Source: an uncultured Clostridia bacterium
GTDB taxonomy: Bacteria > Bacillota > Clostridia > Saccharofermentanales > Saccharofermentanaceae
Assembly (NCBI GenBank): GCA_946403085.1
Contig: CAMIYM010000013.1
Location: 1 to 64,000, forward strand
Direction of reading: 5' to 3'
Length of the DNA stretch: 64,000 nt
Below, piece by piece: positions 39,373 through 49,420 of this stretch. Under the pieces are notes generated by a model. That model searched no databases, was not told the DNA's origin, and was given only the letters and a program-made list of their open reading frames with translations. Made by a program: the position numbers and the translations under genes. Numbering within the stretch: the first letter of the stretch is position 1; the number at the start of each line of letters is the position of its first letter.

Positions 39373-40046
39373 TGCCTTTAGGAGTCGAAATACCCGTCAA
39401 AGAAGTTCAGCGGTACATGGGTTACCACGGTATCGTTGATATCGCGCCCGACATTCAGGCTAAGATCAGCAAAGCCGTTGATCTGCTCGGCGCACAGTCG
39501 CATCCGAGGATCGTTACAAAGGAATACCCGATTAGAGTAAGAGGCAACGACATCACTATCTATAACGATACTGAAGAGATCGTTCTTACTTCCGAGTCAC
39601 TTGCAAGGAACCTTAAAGGCTGCTGCGGCGCGATCCTGCTTGCTGCAACGATCGGTCCTGCCTGCGACATGCTCGTAAGAAGGGCTTCCGTTACTTCTTC
39701 TGCAGAGGCTTCCATCTATCAGGCAGCAGGAGCTGCAGCGATAGAAGCTTTTCTTGACGATCAGAATGCCAAGCTCGAGAAGGAATACGAGGCACAGGGA
39801 CTCTTCCTAAGGCCCAGATTTTCGCCCGGTTACGGCGATCTTAAACTCGATCACCAGAAAGACTGGTTCAGGCTCCTTGATATATCAAAGCAGATCGGCG
39901 TGGAACTTACGGATTCGCTCCTGATGGTTCCCACAAAGTCCGTTACCGCACTTATCGGTATCGGCATAGATAAGAGCAAGGCCGGCTGCACCGGATGTTC
40001 CGGCTGCAACAAGCACGACACCTGCGCATATTCGAAAGAGGACTAA
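39372..40046 (+). CDS. Standalone vitamin B12-dependent methionine synthase activation domain
   Basis: RPRFSPGYGDLKLDHQKDWFRLLDISKQIGVELTDSLLMVPTKSVTALIGIG; C-terminal Cys-rich GCTGCSGC. Confidence 0.9.
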   Translation: MPLGVEIPVKEVQRYMGYHGIVDIAPDIQAKISKAVDLLGAQSHPRIVTKEYPIRVRGNDITIYNDTEEIVLTSESLARNLKGCCGAILLAATIGPACDMLVRRASVTSSAEASIYQAAGAAAIEAFLDDQNAKLEKEYEAQGLFLRPRFSPGYGDLKLDHQKDWFRLLDISKQIGVELTDSLLMVPTKSVTALIGIGIDKSKAGCTGCSGCNKHDTCAYSKED

Positions 40047-40051
40047 CTAAC

Positions 40052-42460
40052 ATGAACTTAAGAGACAGACTCGGCAAAGAATGGTTATTCTGCGACGGTG
40101 GCACCGGCTCCATCCTACAGAAGATGGGACTTAAAGGCGGCGAACTGCCTGAGACCTGGAACCTCACAAGACCTGACGACATCAAGGCTCTTAACAAGGG
40201 TTATTTTGATGCAGGTTCCAACATCGTAAACACTAACACTTTCGGTGCCAACAGGTTCAAGTTCGACAACGTATCAGAGATCGTCACTGCTGCCGTTAAG
40301 ATCTGCCAGCAGGCTCGAAAAGAAGCAGGCCGCGAAGACGACGCCTATGTAGCGATCGATGTCGGCCCTACAGGAAAGCTCTTAGAGCCCATGGGAGATC
40401 TCCCCTTCAATGAAGCAGTAGATGTTTTCGCTGAGATAATAAAAGCAGGCTATGAGGCAGGCGGCGACGTCGTCGTTATCGAGACGATGAGCGACTCCTA
40501 TGAGGCAAAGGCTGCTGTAGTTGCTGCAAAAGAAGTATGCGACCTGCCCATCATCGTCACAATGGTCTACGACGAGACAGGTAAGCTCCTCACAGGAGGC
40601 GGCGTAGAAGGCACTGTTGCTATGCTCGAAGGACTTAAGGTAGATGCTATCGGTATCAACTGCGGATTCGGCCCTAAGCAGATGCTCCCTATTGCAGAGC
40701 GTCTTGTTAAGTGCTGCTCACTTCCTATTGTTGTTAACCCCAACGCAGGCCTTCCCAGAACCGAAAACGGCGTCACTGTATATGACGTTGATCCTGATGA
40801 TTTTGCTTCCGTTATGGAGCAGATCGCGAAGATCGGCGTACACGTCATGGGCGGCTGCTGCGGTACCACGCCCGATCACATCAGCAAGATGATAAATACC
40901 GTTAAAGTGCTTCCGTTTACAGAGCCCACGGTCAAGAACGATACATACGTTACAAGCTTTGCAGACTGTGTAAAGATCGGCAGAAAGCCTGTCATCATCG
41001 GCGAGAGGATCAATCCTACCGGCAAGAAAAAGCTCCAGCAGGCACTCCGTGACAACAACATCGATTATCTTCTGACTGAAGCATTGAAACAGGAAGAAGC
41101 AGGCGCTCACATCCTTGATGTAAACGTAGGTCTTCCTGAGATCGACGAGCCTTCCATGATGGAGGACGTCATCTTAAAGATCCAGTCAGTTACAAATCTT
41201 CCTTTGCAGATCGATACGACCAATATCGAAGCCCTGGAGCGCGGCATGCGCATCTACAACGGCAAGCCCATGATCAACTCGGTAAACGGCAAAGAAGAAA
41301 ACATCAAGGCCGTCATGCCTCTGGTCGCAAAATACGGCGGCGTTCTCGTAGCACTCCCGCTTGACGAAGGCGGTATTCCCGAGACATCCGAAGGCAGGAT
41401 CGCTATCGCTAAGCGCCTCTATGAAGCAGCTGACAAGTATGGCATTCCGAGAAAAGACATCGTCATCGATGGCCTTGCCATGACGATCTCATCAGACCCT
41501 AATTCCGCCATCGCGACACTCGATACAGTAAGACGTGTAAGAGACGAATTTAACGGGCATTCCATTCTCGGTGTATCGAATATCTCATTCGGTCTCCCTG
41601 CCCGCGAACTCGTCAATTCGCACTTCCTTACGATGGCGATGCAGAACGGTCTTTCATGCGCGATCATAAACCCGGTAAACGGCCCCATGATGGCATCTTA
41701 CAGATCATTTAACGCATTGATGAACTTAGATCCGAATCTTACTGAATTCATCACGTCATTCAAGGATTATGTCGCAGGCACATCTTCTGTTGCAAGCAGT
41801 GCGAAGACTACCGGCGCTTCTTCAGGTGCAGTTCTGACTCTTGGCGAAGCGATCGAGAGAGGTGTCGTCGGAAGAGCCGCGGAAGCAATGAAGGAAGAGC
41901 TTGCATCAGGCCGTGATTCCCTCGAGATAATCGACGCTGAACTTATTCCTTCACTCGACCGTGTCGGCAAAGGCTTCGAGAAAGGAACTGTCTTCCTTCC
42001 CCAGCTTCTCATGAGCGCTGATGCCGCAAAGGCAGCTTTCGCAGTTGTTAAGGAAGCTATGGCCGATAAGCCCCGTAATACCAAGGGCCAGGTCATCTTA
42101 GCCACCGTCAAAGGCGACATTCACGACATCGGCAAGAACATCGTCAAAGTAATGCTCGAGAACTACGGATACGACGTTATCGACCTGGGTAAGGACGTTC
42201 CGCCTGAAGTGATCGTCGACTGCGCTATCGAGAACAACATCCGCGTAGTTGGCCTGTCTGCCCTCATGACCACAACAGTTGCTTCAATGGAAGATACCAT
42301 TAAGCTTCTCCGTGAGAAAAAGCCCGACACCAAAGTCGTTGTCGGCGGTGCCGTAATGACACCTGAATACGCTGACAAGATCGGTGCCGATGCATACGCA
42401 AAAGATGCCATGGGTACGGTAAGATACTGCGACTCTGTTTTCGAGGGATTGGTAAGGTAA
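40052..42460 (+). CDS. metH: Cobalamin-dependent methionine synthase lacking activation domain
   Basis: MNLRDRLGKEWLFCDGGTGSILQKMGL; GINCGFGP; MGGCCGTTPDHI; pterin-binding GERINPTGKKKL; B12-binding VKGDIHDIGKNIV. Track ORF at 39995 extends too far 5'. Confidence 0.93.
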   Translation: MNLRDRLGKEWLFCDGGTGSILQKMGLKGGELPETWNLTRPDDIKALNKGYFDAGSNIVNTNTFGANRFKFDNVSEIVTAAVKICQQARKEAGREDDAYVAIDVGPTGKLLEPMGDLPFNEAVDVFAEIIKAGYEAGGDVVVIETMSDSYEAKAAVVAAKEVCDLPIIVTMVYDETGKLLTGGGVEGTVAMLEGLKVDAIGINCGFGPKQMLPIAERLVKCCSLPIVVNPNAGLPRTENGVTVYDVDPDDFASVMEQIAKIGVHVMGGCCGTTPDHISKMINTVKVLPFTEPTVKNDTYVTSFADCVKIGRKPVIIGERINPTGKKKLQQALRDNNIDYLLTEALKQEEAGAHILDVNVGLPEIDEPSMMEDVILKIQSVTNLPLQIDTTNIEALERGMRIYNGKPMINSVNGKEENIKAVMPLVAKYGGVLVALPLDEGGIPETSEGRIAIAKRLYEAADKYGIPRKDIVIDGLAMTISSDPNSAIATLDTVRRVRDEFNGHSILGVSNISFGLPARELVNSHFLTMAMQNGLSCAIINPVNGPMMASYRSFNALMNLDPNLTEFITSFKDYVAGTSSVASSAKTTGASSGAVLTLGEAIERGVVGRAAEAMKEELASGRDSLEIIDAELIPSLDRVGKGFEKGTVFLPQLLMSADAAKAAFAVVKEAMADKPRNTKGQVILATVKGDIHDIGKNIVKVMLENYGYDVIDLGKDVPPEVIVDCAIENNIRVVGLSALMTTTVASMEDTIKLLREKKPDTKVVVGGAVMTPEYADKIGADAYAKDAMGTVRYCDSVFEGLVR

Positions 42461-42497
42461 GACCGGACCTTGCAGTTATAATTCAAGTAAATTGTTG

Positions 42498-42580
42498 TCC
42501 CCCTTTTGCGAAAACCGCATTAGGGGGATAAATTTTGGAATATGTTGTCCCCCTCTGGCCAAAACAGCCTTAGGGGGACA
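42498..42580. repeat. Two tandem ~48-bp hairpin units (tccccct...aggggga)
   Basis: 42498-42528 and 42546-42580; a third related hairpin at 42811-42838. Confidence 0.75.
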
Positions 42581-42845
42581 TGCTTTTGAGGGCAATTCGG
42601 GCAGTCTCATTACCGGCGTACGCAAAACAGGGCGCATTTACCATCAAAAAGAGTACGTTTTCGCCCCTTGTAAGTTACAATGCCTAAAAGCGGGCGCATT
42701 TGACCCTGAAATGCGTACGATTTTGCGCACTATACGGTGCAAGACCTTTTCGAGCAATGAGTATCCCAACATTGCGAAAACAACCCGTCTTGCAACACGC
42801 CATATAATAATCCCCCTCCAGCCACAGCCGAAGGGGGACACGTTT

Positions 42846-43064
42846 TTACTTCTTCACTCTTCCCATCTTCACGAAATTAACTATCCCGTAAACGATCAGG
42901 AAGACAGCACCTGCGAAGCCGATGATGCCCGTGATGTTTACCAGGTAGTGAGTGGGCAGCTCAAAGACATGTGCCAGGTGGTCGTAAAGGGCAATGAAAC
43001 CCGCTATCCAAAACGGGAGTGCGGCAAAGCAGATAATACCTTGTGTTCTGTATTTTGCTCTCAT
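42846..43064 (-). CDS. Small membrane protein
   Basis: 72 aa, two hydrophobic segments; overlaps the upstream gene stop by 4 nt. Confidence 0.6.
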   Translation of the reverse strand: MRAKYRTQGIICFAALPFWIAGFIALYDHLAHVFELPTHYLVNITGIIGFAGAVFLIVYGIVNFVKMGRVKK

Positions 43065-43816
43065 CTTTTAACGCTCCTCGCGAGTTCAACAGCAACACCG
43101 AATTTGCCGAATGAATGGTTAGCTTCATGAAGGCCGTCAGGTGTGTAGTCGGGCTGGTCGACGACGTCGCCTGCAACGATAAAATCATAGAGTTCAAACC
43201 CGTGGAAATTGCACACTGCCTGAACGCCGGCAAGCTCCATCTCGACTGCGATGCAGCCCTCTTCTTTGCGCTTCCTGACCTTCTCTCTTGTCTCCATGTA
43301 GAGCGCGTCAGTTGTCCACACTCTGCCTTCGATATATGGGTATCCTTTCGAAGCAAAAAAATCAGCGACAAAACCCGCATTCTTTATGGCAATATAATCC
43401 GACGGTGGAGCGTAGTGATAGCTCATTCCTTCGTCGCGGTATGCCTCTGTAGGGACGATGTATTTGCCTGCAGTTTTCTCATTATCGAGAGCGCCGCACG
43501 AACCGAAAAGGATAAACTTTTCAGCACCCGTTTTCCAGTTGACTTCGATGAAATCAGTAGCAGCCTGTGCAGAGCCCATCTCGGAGATATAAAGGATCGC
43601 TTTCATCCCGCCGATATCGAGAAGATATATAGGTCTGATCTTGTTGACCGAACCTAATTCTGACACCTGTTCGTTCGGATATTTCGCGAGTGCTTCTTCA
43701 AATATCTCACGCGAAAAAGTAACGATCGCCGTATCGCAAATATGCTTTCTCTCGCCGAAGAAAGAACCCGGCGTTACTATTGCTTCGCTCTTATCGTCAA
43801 AAGAGTCAGTTATCAT
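43061..43816 (-). CDS. Nucleoside phosphorylase (uridine phosphorylase-like)
   Basis: KFILFGSCGALDNEKTAGKYIVPTEAYRDEGMSYHY; CIAVEMELAGVQAV. Confidence 0.88.
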   Translation of the reverse strand: MITDSFDDKSEAIVTPGSFFGERKHICDTAIVTFSREIFEEALAKYPNEQVSELGSVNKIRPIYLLDIGGMKAILYISEMGSAQAATDFIEVNWKTGAEKFILFGSCGALDNEKTAGKYIVPTEAYRDEGMSYHYAPPSDYIAIKNAGFVADFFASKGYPYIEGRVWTTDALYMETREKVRKRKEEGCIAVEMELAGVQAVCNFHGFELYDFIVAGDVVDQPDYTPDGLHEANHSFGKFGVAVELARSVKR

Positions 43817-43818
43817 TC

Positions 43819-44178
43819 TTATCCCCTTTGCTTACCGCCGATCCCCCAGTTCTCCAGGGGAGGTTCGTTGATTACTATAAACACGTCAGACGGATCTATT
43901 GAAAGACGTGAATTAAGATTGCTGCATATCGTCTCTATCAGCTTGCCTTTCATCTCCTTCGTTCTTCCGGGGAAGATCGAGAGCTCTACTATCATGAAAT
44001 CATCGGACTTAAAATCAGGCTTCTCAAAATCACTTTCCGGGAACTCCTCAACACGCTGGAAACGGTCCCAGTCTTCGATCCCGATCGAGTCGACAAGACC
44101 GTCATGGATCGAATCCAGAACTGTTCTTTTATATTCGGGAGTCTTCCCTTCAAGCATTGATACTTTAACTACCGGCAT
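43819..44178 (-). CDS. Tautomerase-family protein
   Basis: MPVVKVSMLEGKTPEYKRTVLDSIHDGL: N-terminal Pro and TA.-like fold; DVFIVINEPPLENWGIGG. Confidence 0.8.
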   Translation of the reverse strand: MPVVKVSMLEGKTPEYKRTVLDSIHDGLVDSIGIEDWDRFQRVEEFPESDFEKPDFKSDDFMIVELSIFPGRTKEMKGKLIETICSNLNSRLSIDPSDVFIVINEPPLENWGIGGKQRG

Positions 44179-44187
44179 ATCAGTCGA

Positions 44188-45426
44188 TCACTCCAAAAGA
44201 TATGCATCATCCGGTGATACACGGCACTCTTTTGTGAAGATGAGCCAGTCGGTGATATCGGAGAACGGATATGTGCCGGTATCACCCTGCTTTATGCCTG
44301 AGACATAGTAAGGTTCCTGTGTCAATTCACCGACAACAGTGCCGTCCTTGATGTCCTTGATCTCGAACCAGATGTGTTCCTTTTCGGGCTTATCCGGATT
44401 GCTCCAATGCTCCTTGTCGATGGTAAGACCGATCTTTGCGATGATGGTATTTTCCTTGTTCTCAAATGCCTTGACCATGTAAGGAAGGCGCTCAATAGCA
44501 AGAGCGCTCATACGCTTTGTCTCTTCAGTCGAGAAGTAGAACATCGGATTCTGATTAAGGAACTGATTGAAATCATCAACAGGAGTATAGATCTTCTGCT
44601 CTTCGGCCTTTTCGTTCTTGTAGATCATGAGGACGCATGTATCTTCATTGTGCACACCATCGTCACGGTCTTCCTCAGTACCCAGAGTAACATCCGGATA
44701 GAGCTCTAATGCTTCTTTCCATTCGACCGCGGTAAGCGTAAGCTGCTTGCCTGCTGCCTGTCCGATAAAGACGGCATCACCGGGCTCTATCGGCTCATCA
44801 CTTTCGAGCATTCTCAAAGCAAAAGCTTCGATCATCTTATAGTGGTCATTGAAGAATTCCTTGCTGGAATCTAAGATCTCGAGTTCATATAATCCGCAGC
44901 GCTTAAGGCCGTGCGTGTGAAGCCATACTTCATCACCGCCGTCAGATATTGCCTGAACTGTGAAAAGATATCTGGGTGCAGGAAGTACGGATGATTTAGC
45001 TGCAAGAGATACCCACTTGCCTGAAAGGAGCTTTTCGGAAGGACAGTCAAGCACTGCGATAAGTTCCGGGAAAAGCACGTCTATGATCCTTAACTGGTCA
45101 TAGAAACACTGATTGTTATCGCCCTCATAATCGATGCAGACGCCAAGGCCAACTTCAGCTTCGTCAAGCATCTTGACCTCTTCGTCTGTGAAGGTGTGCT
45201 CAGGACGTACAAAGCTCGGTATCTCAACATTGGTGGGACTTAATTCGACCTCATAGTCGTTGTCTCCAATAGTAAGATCAAGGACAAGCAGTCCTCTGTC
45301 GTCATCCATATTCATATCGTTGACCTTGATAAACTCACAAGTCATAAGATTTCCCATAAAGTTCTTGGGATCATCGATGAGGCTCTGATCCTTGGGGATC
45401 GCTATCATGTATGAAGGTTCCTGCAT
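44188..45426 (-). CDS. DUF4026/DUF2314-like protein
   Basis: 412 aa; KEHIWFEIKDIKDGTVVGELTQEPYYVSGIKQGDTGTYPFSDITDWLI. Confidence 0.7.
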   Translation of the reverse strand: MQEPSYMIAIPKDQSLIDDPKNFMGNLMTCEFIKVNDMNMDDDRGLLVLDLTIGDNDYEVELSPTNVEIPSFVRPEHTFTDEEVKMLDEAEVGLGVCIDYEGDNNQCFYDQLRIIDVLFPELIAVLDCPSEKLLSGKWVSLAAKSSVLPAPRYLFTVQAISDGGDEVWLHTHGLKRCGLYELEILDSSKEFFNDHYKMIEAFALRMLESDEPIEPGDAVFIGQAAGKQLTLTAVEWKEALELYPDVTLGTEEDRDDGVHNEDTCVLMIYKNEKAEEQKIYTPVDDFNQFLNQNPMFYFSTEETKRMSALAIERLPYMVKAFENKENTIIAKIGLTIDKEHWSNPDKPEKEHIWFEIKDIKDGTVVGELTQEPYYVSGIKQGDTGTYPFSDITDWLIFTKECRVSPDDAYLLE

Positions 45427-45448
45427 AAACTATCTCCTTGTATTTGAA

Positions 45449-46171
45449 TTATCCTAAGTATTCTTTAACGTCTGCGAAAGAAACGCTCATCTTGAAAAGT
45501 CCGTTTCCGCCTTCATAAGTAAAGTCACGGAGCTCAACATAAGCAAAGCGGTTGAGTTCAACATTGTGAACGGCATAATATATGTCGCTCTCATATTGGG
45601 GCGTTCCGCTCATGAACGGGTCGCCATAGGAGCTGACCAGGCCATCTCTGATTCCATCATACTGTACCTTGATCTCGTCCCTGAACTCAGGTGTATTCTC
45701 GATCTTATAGGCATTATAAGCTTCGTTGACCAAAGTGAATTCGAGGCAGCGGACGTGTCCGTCGTTAACATCAGTCCAGATTTCTAATTCATTGAACTGA
45801 ATATTATCCTTTTTGAAGTATGCAGAGTATACGTGCAGATGTGTCTCAATATTGTTTCTGGTCTCAGTCATCCAAGTGCCGGTGCGGTCATCCAGTTCCG
45901 TTCCGAAGAATTCACCGATCATCTTTTCAGCTGTTTCCTGATCCTTGCCGATGACATCATTCATGAGATTAAAGAGTTCACCATATTCGCCTTTTGAAGC
46001 AGCTGTCTCTGTGGTCGTTTCTTCCGTCTCAGGCTTTTCGGTCTCTTCTTCTGTCTCAGTAGTTCTCTTTGTTGACGATGTTTTGCCTGCGCCCTTATCT
46101 GAGCACGCGCTTATCGAAAACATCATCACCATAGCCATTGTTATGGCAGCTAACTTAATAACCTTTTTCAT
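45449..46171 (-). CDS. Lipoprotein of unknown function
   Basis: MKKVIKLAAITMAMVMMFSISACSDKG lipobox. Confidence 0.75.
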   Translation of the reverse strand: MKKVIKLAAITMAMVMMFSISACSDKGAGKTSSTKRTTETEEETEKPETEETTTETAASKGEYGELFNLMNDVIGKDQETAEKMIGEFFGTELDDRTGTWMTETRNNIETHLHVYSAYFKKDNIQFNELEIWTDVNDGHVRCLEFTLVNEAYNAYKIENTPEFRDEIKVQYDGIRDGLVSSYGDPFMSGTPQYESDIYYAVHNVELNRFAYVELRDFTYEGGNGLFKMSVSFADVKEYLG

Positions 46172-46372
46172 CGATCTTCTCCCCCCTTATTTCATTAATA
46201 GCGGGGATAATACAGCTGTTTTGTTTTCGCGAAAATCCCCACATCCAAAAATAATTATATCAGATAATTTTAACGTTTTTATCACTACTGAAGCGGGGAC
46301 AAAAAAAGCCGGACCCTATATCAGGATCCGGCCGTTCTAATCAGAAAACGTATCTTCAGATACTAAGCTTTA

Positions 46373-47707
46373 TCAAGCTTCCTTACCCTTTGTGAGAGCC
46401 ATGTAAACGAGTGCTGCAACAGCTGCACCGATCATAGGTCCTACGATGAATACCCAGAGGCTTGAAAGAGCTGCACCGCCTGCGAAGATTGCAGGTCCGA
46501 TGGAACGTGCAGGGTTAACAGATGTACCTGTAAAGCTGATGCCGAGAATGTGTACGAGAACAAGAGCGAAGCCGATGATGAGGCCGCCGAAAGAACCATG
46601 CTTGAACTTCTCATCTGTTACGCCGAGGATAACAAGAACGAAGATAGCAGTGAGAACTGCCTCGATGATGATGCCGGCAGCAATGTTTCCGTTTACACCT
46701 GCAAGGCCGTTAGCACCAAGACCCCATGAAGTCATCTTCTGTGCTTCTGCATCATAAACACCTGTCATGTCGACCTTGCCTGCTGTCTTGAACAGGTACT
46801 TAAGAAGAGCTGCACCTGAGATTGCACCAAGAGTCTGGAATACGATATATCCCCAGAATTCCTTGGAAGTCATCTTCTTAGAGATAAGCATTGCAAGAGA
46901 TACAGCAGGATTGATGTGGCAGCCTGATACGTTGCCGATGCAGTAAGCCATTCCAACGATAACAAGACCGAATGCAAATGCTGTAAGGATATATCCGCCG
47001 CCGTTTACAGAGTCACAGCCAACTGCCATTGCAGTGCCGCAGCCAAGGAAAACGAGTACGAATGTACCGATGAATTCAGCAGTGAACTTCTGAACATATG
47101 CAAGTGTTGCATCTTCCTTTGTAGAAGGGATAACCATGTAAAGTACGATGAGAACGACTGCAAGGATCGCAAGGTCAGCAAGAAGGAAAGAACCGTTGTA
47201 GACCATTGAGAACACATATACATTATCGTATCCTGCTTCAGCAGCGGAATCAGCGTAGAAGATAACACCTGAAGCAACAGAACCGAGCCATCTTACGATG
47301 TATGCGACAACTGTGAATGCAAGAGTCTTAAGGATCGTAGCACTTCTGAATCTGTTAAGTGCACCGGGGATCTTTGCCCTGTCATCTGCCTTAAGAGCAG
47401 CAAAACCTGCAAAGCCCAAAGCTGTATAGCCGATCGTGTAGTCCAAGATAACCTGGAAAGGAGTTACGAGCCAGCCGCCGATAAGCTGCAAAAGACTGAA
47501 GATGAAAGCGATGATGAAACCCCATACAGGTCCGAAAGCAACACCGTAAACGATGATAGGCAATGTTGAAGCCGGTGTAACTGATCCGCCCATAGGCATC
47601 TCGAAAAGCTTGATCTGTGAGAGTACGAATGCCAATGCAAGGCATACGCCGCCCGTGGATACCTTCAAGATATACTCACGGTTGGATTTGGTTGATTGTT
47701 TTGACAT
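46373..47707 (-). CDS. Fusion protein: ThiT-type ECF S component (N-term) + MIP/aquaporin (C-term)
   Basis: LALAFVLSQIKLFEMPMGGSVTPASTLPIIVYGVAFGPVWGFIIAFIFSLLQLIGG (ThiT); then KFTAEFIGTFVLVFLGCGTAMAVG...GCHINPAVSLAM...GTSVNPARSIGPAIF (two NPA motifs, AqpZ-like) in one uninterrupted frame. Confidence 0.9.
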   Translation of the reverse strand: MSKQSTKSNREYILKVSTGGVCLALAFVLSQIKLFEMPMGGSVTPASTLPIIVYGVAFGPVWGFIIAFIFSLLQLIGGWLVTPFQVILDYTIGYTALGFAGFAALKADDRAKIPGALNRFRSATILKTLAFTVVAYIVRWLGSVASGVIFYADSAAEAGYDNVYVFSMVYNGSFLLADLAILAVVLIVLYMVIPSTKEDATLAYVQKFTAEFIGTFVLVFLGCGTAMAVGCDSVNGGGYILTAFAFGLVIVGMAYCIGNVSGCHINPAVSLAMLISKKMTSKEFWGYIVFQTLGAISGAALLKYLFKTAGKVDMTGVYDAEAQKMTSWGLGANGLAGVNGNIAAGIIIEAVLTAIFVLVILGVTDEKFKHGSFGGLIIGFALVLVHILGISFTGTSVNPARSIGPAIFAGGAALSSLWVFIVGPMIGAAVAALVYMALTKGKEA

Positions 47708-47794
47708 AAAAACACCTCCGTCTATGGTAACCGGAGCGAATCGCTATGGATCTGAAAGATCATGCCAAAGACAAGAGGCTAGAAAATATATATC

Positions 47795-47878
47795 AGGCTC
47801 CCTACGCCGGCATTATCCGTCAGGTTCAGCGGGTCGGATGTTTGATCCCTCTCAGCTTTTAAAAGCTCCCCGGTTTCC
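47795..47878 (-). promoter_or_regulatory. TPP (THI-box) riboswitch
   Basis: Minus strand: ccggggagcttttaaaagctgagagggatcaaacatccgacccgctgaacctgacggataatgccggcgtagggagc matches GGGG..CTGAGA...ACCC..GAACCTGA..GGATAATGCC.GCG.AGGGA. Confidence 0.93.
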
Positions 47879-47950
47879 GTTTGTCGCAAAAAATATACTA
47901 TACGGCTACTTCAAATACAATAAATCAGGGGATGTCTCAATGCACAAAAA

Positions 47951-49360
47951 TCAGGCGCCTAACTTGCGGGCGGGGCGCTTAATTAACAACAGGATGAAGA
48001 TAGCTACAGCAGTAGTTCCAAGGCTGATCGGATATACCGTCATGATCGTCTGGAAAGAGCGGAACTTTTCGAAAACTGTATAGATCCAGAATATCCTTAT
48101 TCCGCATATGCAGAACATCGTAACAAGAGCCGGTGACAATGATATTCCGTAGCCTCTCATGTAACCGCTCATGACATCGTAGAAGAGCGAGAAAAGATGT
48201 GCTGTGGTGATGAACATAACTCTGATGTAACCGATCTCTACAAGCTCCGGATTATCTGTGAAGATCGAGATCAGATTCTTGCCGCAGATAAGAAGCGTCG
48301 TCACCATCAAACCTTCGATAACGATGCCTTCGAGAAGACAGAGCTTAAGAGTCTTTTTGCATCTGTCGATCTTCTTGGCGCCATAATTCTGTCCTGTGAT
48401 CGTAGTGCATGCCTGACCGAAACTGTTAAGCACATAGTATGAGAATATCTCGATGTTAAACGCAGCTGAAGATGCTGCTGCAACGACAGTTCCAAGTCCG
48501 TTTATAGCAGACTGGATGATGATATTCGCAGCTGAGAAAACGCATGCCTGAAGGCTTGCAGGAATACCGATCTTTACTATCTTTCCCAGGACCGGCCAGT
48601 CGACCTTAAGCCTCTTCTCATCGAACCTAGCAGGTGTCTTGGATTTCCTTAAGAACAGCAGAAGGATTATTCCGCTTATCATGTTCGAGATGACAGTCGC
48701 AGTCGCAACGCCGTCTACTGTGCGGTTCATGAATACAACGAAAAATATATTAAGTCCGACATTGATAACACCTGATATGACAAGTGCTATAAACGGCATC
48801 CTCGTATTGCCTATTCCCCTGAAGATAGCAGCTTCAAAGTTATAAAGGAGAATGACCGGAGTTCCCGCGATATAGATCCTGAAATAAAGGATAGCCATGT
48901 TTACTGAATCGTCGGCAATGTTCTGTGATCTTAAGATCGGCTCTGCAAGAAGCTCGCCCAAAAGTGCGACGAGGATACCTCCTATTATGGCAACGATCAT
49001 GGAGGTGTGAACGGCCTTTTTTACCGTCTCGTCATCCTTGCTTCCGACAGCGTTTGCTATAACGACATTAGTACCAAGAGAGATCCCGAGAAAGCCATTT
49101 ACGATGAAGTTTATAATCGGCGTATTGGCACCGACGGCAGCCATGCATGCTTCACCCAGATCACCCGTGTAGTTTCCTACGACAGCGATGTCGGCAGCAT
49201 TGAACATCTGCTGCAAGATGCCCGTCATTGCCAAAGGAAAAGCGAACCCCAGGATCTTATTCCAGAGGCTTCCTTCGGTCATGGATTGCTTGCTTATCTT
49301 TTTTGCATTCATTCTTTTCGCCGGTAAAAAAAAACAGTATAAATATGCGCACACGCGCAA
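47951..49360 (-). CDS. MATE family efflux transporter
   Basis: GSLWNKILGFAFPLAMTGILQQMFNAADIAVVGNYTG. Confidence 0.93.
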   Translation of the reverse strand: MRVCAYLYCFFLPAKRMNAKKISKQSMTEGSLWNKILGFAFPLAMTGILQQMFNAADIAVVGNYTGDLGEACMAAVGANTPIINFIVNGFLGISLGTNVVIANAVGSKDDETVKKAVHTSMIVAIIGGILVALLGELLAEPILRSQNIADDSVNMAILYFRIYIAGTPVILLYNFEAAIFRGIGNTRMPFIALVISGVINVGLNIFFVVFMNRTVDGVATATVISNMISGIILLLFLRKSKTPARFDEKRLKVDWPVLGKIVKIGIPASLQACVFSAANIIIQSAINGLGTVVAAASSAAFNIEIFSYYVLNSFGQACTTITGQNYGAKKIDRCKKTLKLCLLEGIVIEGLMVTTLLICGKNLISIFTDNPELVEIGYIRVMFITTAHLFSLFYDVMSGYMRGYGISLSPALVTMFCICGIRIFWIYTVFEKFRSFQTIMTVYPISLGTTAVAIFILLLIKRPARKLGA

Positions 49361-49420
49361 ACTAAAAGGTTATAACACCTTTTCGCAAAATCTCATATTA
49401 AGAAAATAGCTAAAAGTTTC

